Below, piece by piece: positions 37,733 through 48,625 of a stretch of 64,000 bases of DNA. The position numbers and the translations under genes are program-made. A model generated the notes under the pieces. The model saw nothing but the letters and a program-made list of their open reading frames with translations. It was not told the origin of the DNA and made no database searches. Every line of letters begins with the position of its first letter. Position 1 is the stretch's first letter. The stretch is from Neurospora crassa OR74A. Lineage: Eukaryota > Ascomycota > Sordariomycetes > Sordariales > Sordariaceae. The stretch is from positions 3,348,001-3,412,000 of the forward strand of contig NC_026502.1 of assembly GCF_000182925.2 (NCBI RefSeq), in the 5' to 3' direction.

Positions 37733-39367
37733 AGAATTTAAAATAACTAAGAATAAACATTACCCTATATTAAATAAACCCCGGATTTAAAAGGTTAATC
37801 CAAAACGGTTATTGCTAAAATTTATATTAAATTAAAATCTCCTAAGTCCTAGCCGAGAATTAATAATTCGCTTTAGAAAATAAAATATTAATACTATTCG
37901 AATAGAAAGACGAATTTCTATAGAAAATAGAACCAAATTCCTATAACCGATTTTACGTCCTACGAAATTTATATCTACCTTAATTATTCGGAACCTTGTA
38001 TAGATTAAACTATATTAGGTATAACTATTTAAATTATTACCTTCGGTAATATTTCATTCCTAGAAGCGTATCTAAATTTAAATAATACTTTAAAACTTAC
38101 CCTAACTATTTAAAGTTCGAGAAACAATACTATAAACTATACGGGAATCTACAACCTATCTTAACTCAAACGCCCTATCTATATTATACTATTAGTATTA
38201 ACTTTATCCTATTACTACTAGTTAATAAGGAATTCGGCTATAATTTAATAATAATTAGTATAGACTAATTAATAAAGGAATTACTATTAATACCTAGGAA
38301 GTCAATATAGATAATAGTTTAATAAGTTTCCAAAACACTAATAATTCATTAAGAGTTAATTAGGGGATCCCAAAAATTATTATTTTAAACCGCAATCTAA
38401 AGTTCGTCTTAGCTTTTTAGAAGGGAATATAGTAAGTTTTGGGAACTAAACTTCTATACTCAACAGTATATTATCTTCAAATTAATAACTAAATAAAGAG
38501 GATTATCTAAATTATATAAGTAGTATTATAGTATTATATTAATTACTTTAAGGACCTAATACAATAATTGGAAACTATACCCAAAATCTAATTTAAATAT
38601 AATAATTCTATTGTATTATTAATAAATATATCCCTAAATAAAACTGCCCTCGGTTTTATACCGAACTATATTTCAAATATAGTAGTAGGTAAAGAAGGAA
38701 ATAAGCCTATAGACTTTAATTTCCCGACCTACAAAATTTCAATCTAAAATAGTATCGCCTTAGTAGGAATTACAATAAAATATTACTATAATAAATATAA
38801 ATAACCTATATTCCTTAACGTTGGAGATAGAATCCTACTCCGTCTTTATAAAGGATATACAATGCCGGAAGTTAGTAGGAAGTTTAATACCTAATATATA
38901 GGCCCTTTTAGGATCAACGAACGAATCGGACAACTCGCATATAGACTTAACCTACCCGAATCTTAAAAAATATACAATATTATTTCAATAGATCATCTCA
39001 AACTAGCGCCTTTTAACACTTACGGCCGCTACTTACCGGAAATCGGACTTATTAAATCGTTAGACTACCCCTAAATTATTATTAATAAGAAGAAAATAAG
39101 GGGAAAACTAATCTATAAATTAAAATACGATTAAGTTAAAAGTATAACAAATAGAAAATATTAGACTAAATAGGAGACAATAGCGTACAATTACTAAAGA
39201 ATTGGGAAGATAGGAAAAAGCGTATTAATATTAAAGACCTTACGAATTAATAAAGTTAGATTCGAGGAGCCGTAGAGATTAATAAAGCTAGAGTGCTAAA
39301 TTCAATAACTAATAGGAACCTACTCAATATAACTATTCACACTTACGAAAGCGTAGTATATTTTTTT
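37733..39367 (+). pseudogene. RIP-degraded integrase and chromodomain of E1
   Basis: Continues E1 pol after the E3 insertion. The integrase core is near 38190-38640 (relics INFILL and GYNLIIISID around the first catalytic Asp). The C-terminal domain is at about 38700-39010 (GDRILLRLYKGY, GPFRINERIGQLAYRLNLPE and ISIDHLKLAP). A chromodomain-like KLIYKLKYD segment follows near 39080-39180. Stops occur throughout. Confidence 0.88.
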
Positions 39368-39377
39368 AGGGGGGCAG
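39368..39377 (+). other. E1 polypurine tract
   Basis: AGGGGGGCAG after a T-run, two bases before the right LTR. Supports + orientation of E1. Confidence 0.8.
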
Positions 39378-39379
39378 AT

Positions 39380-39569
39380 TATTAGAACCCCACATATATA
39401 GGTATAGCAGGTACGACTTATAGTACAGGGCAAGGGCACGCATAGGGTGTATGCTTAGTATTGTGTATTTAGTTAGATCCGGACCTCCATAGTACTTGGG
39501 AGGCCAGACTTCTCCAATACATTGTATCCAGGCCATACAGTTGCCCTACATACGGTTGCAATCCTTACA
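39380..39569 (+). repeat. E1 right (3') LTR
   Basis: 190 bases, TATTAG (RIP form of TGTCAG) to TTACA, followed at once by TCCAT. Normal-GC unique DNA resumes at 39575. Confidence 0.95.
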
Positions 39570-39574
39570 TCCAT

Positions 39575-41023
39575 ATCCCAGCATACATACCTAGCTAGGT
39601 ACCTACCGAGCTTACCTAGACTACTTACCCTCTGAAGCTCGGCACCTCGCACAACATAATTGTCGGTTGTTGGATACGAGTGTCTGGCTGTCTTCTGGCG
39701 GTTGCATCCGTCTTGTACACCGGAAGTTGTCTTATTGACATCTCGGCTGGTCTGTCCAGTTTCGTTCAGTACGGTAACTCCTCATGTGTGTTCTTGAGTG
39801 AGTACCTCGACGGCAGTGGACACAGGAGCCAACATGAAGTCTCCTTGTTCTTCACTTGCGATGAAGCTCCATTTGCTTAATTTCTTTCTGAAACCAGCTG
39901 TCATATATGGGAACAAAGCATTGTTTGGATTGACATATAATTACCTATTCTTTCTCTTTGCGGCACCCTGGAATATTCACACATTCCTGAGTGACATCCT
40001 GTCATACGAAACCCGCTGATTGTAACTTACATACACACCAAGCGTGTAAAGTTGGGAAAGTTACAAGTGCGAACGCACGACCCACATCCAGGTCCAGCGC
40101 ACGAGCCACGCTTTAGAATAAAAGAGAGCCAATCCATCCGCAAATTTTCAGAATCTTCTTTTTCTCTCCTTTTCTTCTTCACATATTTTCCCTTCGCCTG
40201 CAGGCAGGTAACGTTTTTCTCAGCTTCGGCTGGGGAGATGTTCACCTGTCGGATTTGTCTCTTTTTCTTTCTCTAGAAAAAGAACTCAATGACTCTGTTC
40301 GCAAGACAGGAAGAAGTAGAACAGATTTCCACAGCGCGCTTTATAATCCTGATCGGCCTTCTTTCTTTTTTTCTCCTAATGGGTCTTGTTCAGGTTCGCT
40401 TGGTGCGTACATCAAACCTACAGCTTAGAACTATTTTACACACACATTGCACTTCATCCATTGCATACGGAAAGATGTGGTGTTTTGTACACAACATCGA
40501 AATTTGTGTCCAACTATGCTGATGGAATCAGACAATGTGACATCCCAAACCCAAACCCAAACAAACACACACACACACACACACACACACATAAATATAC
40601 ACTATAACATATACATATTAGTGAGAAACCCATGCAATGAAAGAAAATGAAAATTTGCTTCTATGGACAACAACAATGAAGAGAACAAGTTAAAAAAAAA
40701 AACAAATGATCCCAAGCCTGGCGTCCCTTTCCTTTTCCCGCACAGTAACTTGTGACTATGTAGATGACCTAACCGGGGGTATTATTCCGAGTTAACCAGC
40801 TGGCCGCCCGAAGGTGGGTGGTAAAACAAACATCATGTAGCGCTTTTCCTGAACCTGTCCGTACAATTGCGTGGGCATCCCTTGCTTGATTGACCTCACA
40901 CATGAATCACACCATCCATAATCTTCTCTTTCAAGCCCGTCTTCTGGCCCGTGTGGTTGTCATTGACCGGGTGGCTCGACCCGGTGTGCTCGACCGCGTG
41001 GCTCTCGTCGGAGTACTGGCTAC
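39575..41023. other. Intergenic region right of the transposon block
   Basis: Unmutated, normal-GC spacer with overlapping TAGGTACCTA-type words near 39585-39620 and a (CA)13 microsatellite at 40566-40591. Short frames here have no recognisable features. The right part is the 3' flank of the Nop15-type gene. Confidence 0.5.
40566..40591. repeat. (CA)13 microsatellite
   Basis: A perfect CA dinucleotide run in the spacer downstream of the Nop15-type gene. Confidence 0.95.
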
Positions 41024-42430
41024 CTAAGCCTTGGTCTTCCGGGTAGAGCGAGTAGCCCTAGCAGGCGTGGTGGCTTCCGCCTTGGGCGTGGCAGCCGCCT
41101 TCTTGGGGGTGGTGCCAGCGGCCTTCTTGGGAGTGGCGGTAGCCTTCTTGGGAGTAGCCGCGGCCCGCTTCCTTGTTGACTTGGGCTCCTCCTCTTCCTT
41201 GGTCTCCTCCTCCTTGGTCTCAGCCTTCTCCTCGGTCTTCTCCTCAGCAGCCGCCGGTGCCTCGATGGCCTTGACGGGCTCCTCCTCAGCAGCGGTCAGG
41301 AGCGCGGGCTCCTTGGCCTCAGCGGCCTTGAGCTGGGGTGCCTCCCACTCGTAGTCCATCTCGGCAAGCTTGGCAGCTCTGGCCGCCCGCCTTTGCTCCT
41401 CCTTGGTGATCTTACCCTGCCACTTGGACTCAGGCAGGGCCTTTTCGAGTTGCTTGCCGGCCATCTTGTTCCAGGGGATAACCTTGAAGCGACGGTTGGC
41501 GCCCTTGAAGAGGTCCTTGTGCACCTGCGCGGGAGGGACGACCTTGGCGGTCAGGATGTGGCCGAAGAGGAGGTACTTGTCCATGGTGCGGGCGGCAATG
41601 TCGGCAACCTCGGCGTCGGCGAACTCGACGAAAGCGCGGTGACGGCTGGCGCCCGTCTTCTTGTTGCGAACGACGCGGAGTCTGGTGATCTCGCCGAACT
41701 GGCCAAAGTAGGCGCGAATCTCGTGCTCGTAGAAACCGTGGGGGATGCGACCGAGGTACATGACACCGCGCTTGCCGCTGCCCTTGGTGGCACTGGCGTC
41801 CTTGTCGTCCTTGGTCTTCTTCTTGGGAATCTTGCCGACATCCTGACCCTTCTTGAAAGTGCTGATCTGCTTGCTGGCCTCCTCGTTGTCCTCCTCCTTG
41901 TCGTCACCGTCAAGGTTCTCGACAAGAGCCTGGGTCTCGTTGTCGAGCTCCTCCTCCTCCTCCTCCTCCTCTTTGTCGTCCTCCTGCTCTTGCGCCTCGG
42001 GCTCGGGTGTTGGCTCCTTGGTCTTCTTCTCCTTCTGTGCCGGCTTCTCCTTCTTCTCCTTCTTGTTCTCCTTTACGGGCTTCTGTGCCGACTTCTTGTC
42101 CTCTTTGGGGGTGGTCTTGGGTGCCGACTTGTCGGTCTTGGGTGTGGGCTTGGGCGAAGGGGCAGCTACGGTGTCCTTGGTAGCCTTTTGCTTCTTGGCG
42201 GCGACGGGGGTGGCATCTTCGGTGGCCTTTCTCTTCTCAGGCTTCTTGCTGTCGGACTTGGGGGTAGAAGCCTTGGACTTTTTGTTGGCGGGCGACTCGG
42301 TGGCTGTGGTGAATGGGGATTAGCTTCAGTCGCAAGATTTCCATTTGGACAATGAACTTGTCTTCAGAATGGGGCGTTGTTTTTAGAACTCACTCTTTGT
42401 CTCCCTTCTGCTGCGGGTTACTGGGGCCAT
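41024..42430 (-). CDS. nop15: Nop15/NIFK-type nucleolar RNA-binding protein
   Basis: RRM protein of the Nop15 (yeast) / NIFK (animal) family, needed for 60S ribosome assembly in the nucleolus. Two exons, 42430-42394 and 42303-41024, give 438 residues. Exon 1 encodes MAPVTRSRRETK. The intron runs gtgagt to accacag with a gctaat branch site. The N-terminal about 190 residues are Lys/Glu/Pro-rich and disordered with a run of Glu. The single RRM begins at about residue 192: RNP2 reads VMYLGRIP, RNP1 reads RHRAFVEF. The family-specific extension after the RRM follows (NRRFKVIPWNKM). The C-terminus is Lys/Ala/Pro repeats (TPKKA repeated five or six times) like basic nucleolar tails. A long leucine-rich frame on the opposite strand is the shadow of this low-complexity sequence. 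Confidence 0.92.
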
Positions 42431-44277
42431 ATTGGATGATGGTGATGATTGCAAGTAAGAACTGTACGGTGTCTAACTTGCTATTTACTACTTGGGAAGG
42501 GGGACCTTGGGGAATGCAAGCCGCCTGCACTTTTAATCAAGAAAATTTCTGGACTTAATCGATTCTGCCACTGCACTAGCAGGCGGTGAGTCTGTAATTT
42601 CACCCCCACACTTTAGCGCCAACCCACGCGCTCCGCACCGTTAACCCCAACCCCAGATGGCTTTGTTACAGACACTTACAAGTCGCAACGACCTCAACGC
42701 TCTGCCCGTCCATTCTTACTCTCTGTAGAGGCATCAATGTTGTGCTGGGTACTTACATACAGCTTGCTCCAGTACCTCTGTCTTCTCCATGTCAGTTTGT
42801 CATGACCTGTTCATCCAATGTTGCCAAAGAGATGAACATTACAACACCACTCAGTTCGATGTCGCTTTGTCGCATTCTCATGAACCATCACTGTTTTCAA
42901 AGTTAAGGTTGTGCCATCAAATCAATACCGTAGATACGCTACGCGGTAGGTACATTCAGTACAAGCAGAGGGCAGCTGTTGTCAGCAAGTAAGCAAGTAA
43001 GCAAAGTACCTAGAGGTAGGCATAGACAAACAAGCAAACGCCTTGAAAAGGGAATTGTTCCCGGCAACGTGCAGTTCTGTTCCCGAGAAGATGAATGCCC
43101 AAACATGGAAACACCCATTTTCTTCTACATTGGCCCTGGGCATGCCTTCCATATCTCACTACCTACATACGTGGTACACGATAAGCTGGGCGTGGGCAGC
43201 TGCGTCACCAGTTCCCGAAAGGCGACAAGGCGATTGATTGGATTATAACTACCTAGGTAATGACCTGGAATGGCCTAGAAATAGCAGCCTTCCCCAGGGC
43301 AGCATTGGGCTGACTGTTCCCTGAATTCCCCGTCTATGTCTAGACTTCCGTTCCCAGCCCAGGTTCCCGCTCCATGGATCCCGAGTGCCCCGGTATGGAC
43401 CAGTGGTGAGTAGGTACCTCTAGGTAGCGAGTGTAGGCTTCCTGTGGCCTGCCCGTGGCTCCAAGAATAATCGAGTGGTTGGCAAGTTGAACGTAAACCA
43501 AAGTCCAATGGCTGGAAATGGAATGGACCGGGGGGATCGGCAGGGCATCGTGGGGAATTAGTTGGATACTGCACTATCAGCGCTAACCATCGCCGCCGCC
43601 GGCTTCTTTGCATCGACGAGACCTGCATTGCCTCTCTCTTGCTTCAGTTGTTTCAACTTCCAAATGCCCTTTTGTCTCAGCCATTCTTCCCTCCCTGCCA
43701 TACCTACCCCTCGAACCTCAGCTCCGATCTTTCTTGGCTCCTGTCAGGTCTTGACATTCCCGGCGCTCCTTCGAACGACAAACAAACACCACCACTCACT
43801 GTCCATCGCGATTCTTGGAGAGGATTCCGTAGTCCAACTTCAGCTGAGAGACTCCGCGGCGTCATCGGGTGATTCATCATAACCAACCGACTTCGTCATC
43901 CTGTCATCTCAACCATCGCTTTCGTCCAACCACCCATTCAAGTGCGCTGCCACTTATCCTCACTCGATACCGTTCACGTCGTAGCCATATAGTCCCTATA
44001 CGCCATTGATACCGGACTAACACTTTGCGCTTCCATGAGACGTCTCATGCGCGGCTCAGCCTCACTCAACATTTTGCGACTCTCCAGACCTGACCAGTAA
44101 CTACTACTACTACACCCCTGAGGACTCAGCCTGCTTGAACTGCGCCTTATCCGAATGTGCCATGTTTGCCTTGAGCCTTCAACTTGGATTTGCCCTTGAA
44201 GAATCGCGAAACCAGACATAACAGCCTCTGCCGGCGACACAGGCGCAAGTGGCACTTGAAGGGGGAGGAGTGAAGCG
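42431..44277. other. Intergenic: upstream regions of two divergent genes
   Basis: About 1.8 kb between the start codons of the Nop15-type gene (-) and the unrecognised + gene. No frame here is convincing. It contains TAGGTA-type words, including the 18-base word shared with 52559-52576. Confidence 0.5.
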
Positions 44278-46781
44278 ATGGCCGAGTCAAAGAGGAAGAG
44301 TCTCTGGAATCTGATTCGTGCAAAGAGCACGGCGATCAGGAACTTCAAAGATGTCAGTCAACAATCACTCACCTCGAGATATGACTACAGGCCTAACACC
44401 TTGTACAGGTAACAAAGGAAGCAGGTCATAGGAGGACAGCAAGTGATGGCGACGCGGTTTTACCCCGAAGGAGATCGGATTTGCCCACAGAGTTCACAAG
44501 CGATCGTCGCCGACCTAGGCGGCCCGGCGCGAATGGCAAGGGCAAAGGCCGTGACTACGAGATCCATCGTCATGATCCAGGTCCGCTTACCGACTGGCCG
44601 CCATCAGGCATGTCAAGTGAGGAAGAGCTGTCTTTGGCCCAGGCAATGCAGCTAATATCCAGGGGTGCTCCGGCTTTCAGAGGTCATAGGCGGCCTATAC
44701 CGCACGCTCCCGATCATTGCTACACTCTTTACGCTACCGTTGCAGGGAATCATGGCGATGACACCGACGCCGCCAACTTGCACGACGCCATGACCCAGCT
44801 CATGACTCTACGGAAAGAGGGGTCCGGTTACGCAAACTACCCATGGGAGACTTTCGAACAGCCAAGCTATGCCTTTTGCTTCGGAAAACGCGCAGGAACC
44901 ATTACACTCAACCATTGGGTATCGTTAGCCAGTGTTATTCCGCCTTCAATACCACTTCGGGATTCCGGCGTAGCACCACGAGAGATTACGCTGGACCGCA
45001 TCTTTGAGAGGCTTCAGGAGTTAGAAAGGGGGTTGGAGGACGACGATGAGGATCTTATGTACAAGAACCTGTACCGACGACTTCTCCGAGACCCCGACAA
45101 GTACTTGAGCCCCCACAAGACGTTGGACAAGCAAATAACCGATCTTATCATGGTTTTATCGAGACCAGACTGGATCGACTTTACCTTGCCCAAGAACCAG
45201 GTCGCCACCAAGTTCATCTACGACAACTCACTTGCGAATGCTCCGACCTATCACAAGTTCTTCCACCAGCTTCTTCTTAGTGTCGAGCTTGACCTACGCA
45301 TCAACTCCGGTTTACACCTTGCAGAAGCAAAAGAAAAGCTTGTTGCCCAGATTCCACCGAGCATACAATGGAACCTTGCTCTTGCTCGCCGCTGGCGCGA
45401 AAACATCCGCGTAGACCGCATTGGAGAGCAACCGGACCAGATTCGTCTTCGGTTTAAGCTACAGAAGCGTCAAGTCCGCATGCTCAAGCGATTTATCCAG
45501 ATGATGAAGTGGCCCAATCTTTCCGAGACCATCGCCTGCCTCAAACAGCACGAAGCCCAGGGTACCCTCACCGGCCACATATCCTCGCACGCCATGGCCT
45601 TCTTCAGCGGCCTCATCCTCCCCGGCACTACCTTCCCCTTCCTGATCATGAACTCCCTCGTGGATATCGACCCCGACCGAGCCACCGACGACCTCGCCCT
45701 CCTCACCCACATTCACCCGCACTGTGGCTTTCAATACCGCGGCAGCTACACCTACTGGACCGCCGCCTCCATCGTCGGTAAGGTCCTCGCCCCTACGTGC
45801 CTCTCCATCGGCGGCTGGGTTGGCCCCGCGCGTCCAACGGTGCACCTCGATCGCGCCCAAATAGCGCGCATCCGGCAGCGCAAACCGCCCGCCCGCTCTC
45901 AAACCGTTACCCCGGATGACGTCAAGACCATGAACGATCGCTCCGATCCGCTCGGCCCTCCCGCAGAGGTCTACCCCGTCAAGGAATACGAGCTCGTAGC
46001 GCCCAAGATGGACGAGGACGAAGATTACGACTATGATGGATACCTGACCGACCTCGTCCGCATCGAGATGCTTCACCTCCGCCCGTCCAACGCCAACGAC
46101 AGCAAGCACTCCATCACCAGCGGCGCCACCAGCAGCGACAATGGCCCGAAGTGGTTCGACGCCAGCATCCACTTTGCCATTGATGGGAACTCGTGGCCTC
46201 TGCGACTGACTTTCGACGTCAACTTTGTGCATGCCTGGCCGTGCAGCGACGGGCCGCATCCGTTGTTCTTTGACTACGTGTACGAGTCGGTGAGAGCGGA
46301 CAAGCTGGTGCATGTGCGCGACTGGAACGGGGTGTACGGAGGCATCAACTCGAGTCTGGACGGTAGCGGTATGATACATGGTGGGCCCAAGTCGTTTGGG
46401 CTGGGGAGTAACGGGTTAGGAGGAGGAAGTAAGAAGGGGAGCAATATCATGAGCGCTGGTGGCCGCACGACGACGGCGACGGACCATACCGGGCAGGATC
46501 AGGATAATGAGCGGGTGCTGGTGGTGGAGGCGTTTGGGGTGCCGGATAACGAGGTGTTGGCGAGGGCGTGGTGCGCGCATTGGGGGTTGAGTGCTGTGGT
46601 TGCTGATATTTCGAAGACTTGGTGAGTTTCTTCCAATTCCGGTGTGTGGAAATGGAGGTTGTGAAACGTTTACTGACGTGATAATAGCATGGCTTGTGCT
46701 ATTCGCGAGGCGTATGCGGCTGCTTTGACTGTTGTCATCCTGGTCGATGATGAGCAGAAAGTGGAAAACAAGGATGAGTGA
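44278..46781 (+). CDS. Unrecognised 793-residue protein
   Basis: I cannot name a family. Three exons: 44278-44352, 44409-46621 and 46688-46781. Introns run gtcagt to tacag (with cctaac upstream) and gtgagt to atag; the joined frame is continuous. The protein begins MAESKRKSLWNLIRAKSTAI, is basic for about 80 residues, and then appears globular and helix-rich (about 100-480), with Trp- and Tyr-containing motifs such as GYANYPWETFEQPSYAF and a hydrophobic stretch about 420-500 (AMAFFSGLILPGTTFPFLIMN, TYWTAASIVGKVL) that could be one or two membrane helices. An acidic region (MDEDEDYDYDGY) follows and then a domain with NGPKWFDASIHFAIDG. No signal peptide. The C-terminal exon adds ACAIREAYAAALTVVILV. 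Long, well-spliced and with coding-like codon use, so the gene is real even if the role is unknown. Confidence 0.85.
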
Positions 46782-47283
46782 TGAGAGAGAGAGGTGGATA
46801 TATATGATATAGATATCTATACTTTTGCGTGGGAGATGGAAGCTTGTTAGCACATGAGGGAGAAACGGAATTTCGAGGGGCAGCAGCAGGGAGGTTCACT
46901 CAGACGGGTTGACTCAAAAGCTGCTATAGGTGGTGAGTGAAAGATGAGATGGGATGGGATAGGATGCATCGGGACATAAAAGAGGGGCAGATATGGTTGA
47001 TGAGAATGGGACAGGCATGCCGGCTGGCATGACTGGGTATAATCATTATTTGGCATACTATTTTTCCTTAATGAAGGCTGAGAAGAGTCTATGATACCAC
47101 TTCTGTCATCACCGCGTTCGGTTTAATACTATAGCACTTTGCACCACTGACCATCATTTCACACTTCATAGTATCCATGAACAGCCAGCCGGTCTTTGAA
47201 TTGATCATATTCACACATCATTACTAGACTAATCATAATCTCCTTCCAAGGTCTCTTCATCTCCCTGCCCTGTCTTGACTCCC
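46782..47283. other. Convergent intergenic region
   Basis: Lies between the stop codons of the unrecognised + gene and the aldose epimerase (-). It holds both 3' UTRs; no gene seen. Confidence 0.5.
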
Positions 47284-48625
47284 TCACTTATCAACCCCAA
47301 AAACATACCTAGCCTGCAAAACATATGGATCACCCCCAGGAGCAAAGACCTGCTTCTTTGTCCGTCCCCACTCAGGGTGATTGATACCATCGATCCAATC
47401 CTGCACTTCCAGCACCACACATCCATACTTGGGGATGGTCCTTCTCTCGTCCGTGCCCTGAGTCCATTTCAAGGGGACGTCACCTTTTTGCTGGTTGCAC
47501 GAGTACATTTGAAATGCGTCCTGGTCCGAGTAGACCTCGAGCTTGATGCCACTATGAGGAGAGGACAGACGGGCGACCATTTGGGAGGGCTGGCGCCAGT
47601 CGTCGAAGGGCGGGGAGCGGAGGGAATGAATGTAGCAGTTATCTGTTTTTTGGTTTTCATGTGTCAGTTCAGTTCAGTTCAGTTCAGTTCAGTTCGGTCA
47701 CGGATGGAAAAAAAAAAGAACAAAACCAAGAAAAGAGAATGGAAATAAGAAGAAACTCACCATAACCCGTACACCCAGTCCCACAATTCCCCTCTAACAA
47801 GCCTTTCTCGCCCTTCTTCTGCAAAGCATCCCCAATGTTCTTCGGTCGACTCCAAAAATCATTCACACCCCCCCTCTCATTCGCGAGGATCTCCCCCGTG
47901 GGAACCAAGATCCCATCCACACCCACCCGCATGCCCGCAAACGGCATCCACAACTCATGATCCAGCGCGTCTTCCAATTCAAACCCGTCCAAGTTCCAGT
48001 AGGTATGACTGCTCAACATGATGGGCGTTTTTTTCGTCGTCGGGATCGCCACCATGTTGATATCCCATTGATTCCCGGAAACAGTGTACGTGATGTAACT
48101 GACTACTTCCCCGGGAAAGCCTTCCTTGCCGTCTGGATCGACTAGCCTAAACGTGATGGATGAACCGGGGACGTCGTAGGCGACGACGGAAAAGTTGCGG
48201 TAGTCCCAACCGTCTGGACCGCCGTGGAGGGTGTCGACTCCCTTGGGGTGGGAAGGGGTGGGGTTTTCGTTGGGGGTGACGTGGTAGGTTATTCCTTCTT
48301 GTCCGCCTTCAGAATCGGAATCGGGAAAAAGAGTAAAAGAGCTGTTTTTGATTCGGTTCGCATAACGACCGGGCACGGAACCAAAGTGCGGGTGGGCGGC
48401 GTCTAGGGTGTAGGCGGTCGCGTTGTCGTAGCCGGCGACTATGTCTAGAGGCTTGCCGTGTTTGTCGGCGAGGATCAGGTTGGTGATGGAGGCGCCGTAG
48501 GGGATGAAGGCTAGGGAGAGGTGGGTGGTGTTGAGCCAGTATTTGCCGTTGGCGTCGGGGGAGGGGATCGTTTTTGCTGTTGCGAGGGAGACGGCCCCCG
48601 GTAGGAGCAGAGCGTGGAGACGCAT
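47284..48625 (-). CDS. Secreted aldose 1-epimerase (mutarotase)
   Basis: Galactose mutarotase family: interconverts alpha and beta anomers of aldohexoses. Two exons, 48625-47761 and 47642-47284, give 407 residues. The intron runs gtgagt to acag and splits an Asp codon, producing the family motif DNCYI. The start is set by a clear signal peptide (MRLHALLLPGAVSLATA), so the enzyme is probably secreted, unlike bacterial GalM. The active-site residues of the family are present: His134 in DTLHGG, His207 in SSHTYWNL, and Glu367 in VVLEVQDW, followed by the usual NHPEW. Several Asn-x-Ser/Thr sites fit secretion. The intron contains six CAGTT repeats. Confidence 0.93.
47665..47694. repeat. (CAGTT)6 pentanucleotide repeat in the mutarotase intron
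   Basis: Six perfect copies, ending in a degenerate CGGTC unit, within the only intron of the epimerase gene and close to its 3' splice site. Confidence 0.95.

Larger units (their letters stand above)
18480..39569 (+). mobile_element. E1: outer Ty3/gypsy LTR retrotransposon carrying two nested elements
   Basis: A complete LTR element by structure. It has 190-base LTRs at both ends (18480-18669 and 39380-39569), flanked by a perfect 5-base duplication TCCAT (18475-18479 and 39570-39574). A polypurine tract sits just inside the right LTR, fixing + orientation. Without its two insertions it is about 7.5 kb. Degenerate gag (26.2-29 kb), reverse transcriptase, RNase H and, after the E3 insertion, integrase and a chromodomain-like tail are readable in order on the + strand. 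This is the Ty3/gypsy order. Every frame has many stops from RIP, so it is dead as a coding unit. The flanking genes are not mutated. Confidence 0.93.

Noticed and set aside
41393-42355. 320-codon leucine-rich + frame
   Set aside because: Antisense shadow of the Lys/Glu-rich N-terminal part of the Nop15-type gene. Its poly-Leu runs are the complement of GAG/AAG codons.
45459-46379. 306-codon minus frame
   Set aside because: Antisense to the well-spliced + gene at 44278-46781, with Val/Gly-rich text and no domain.
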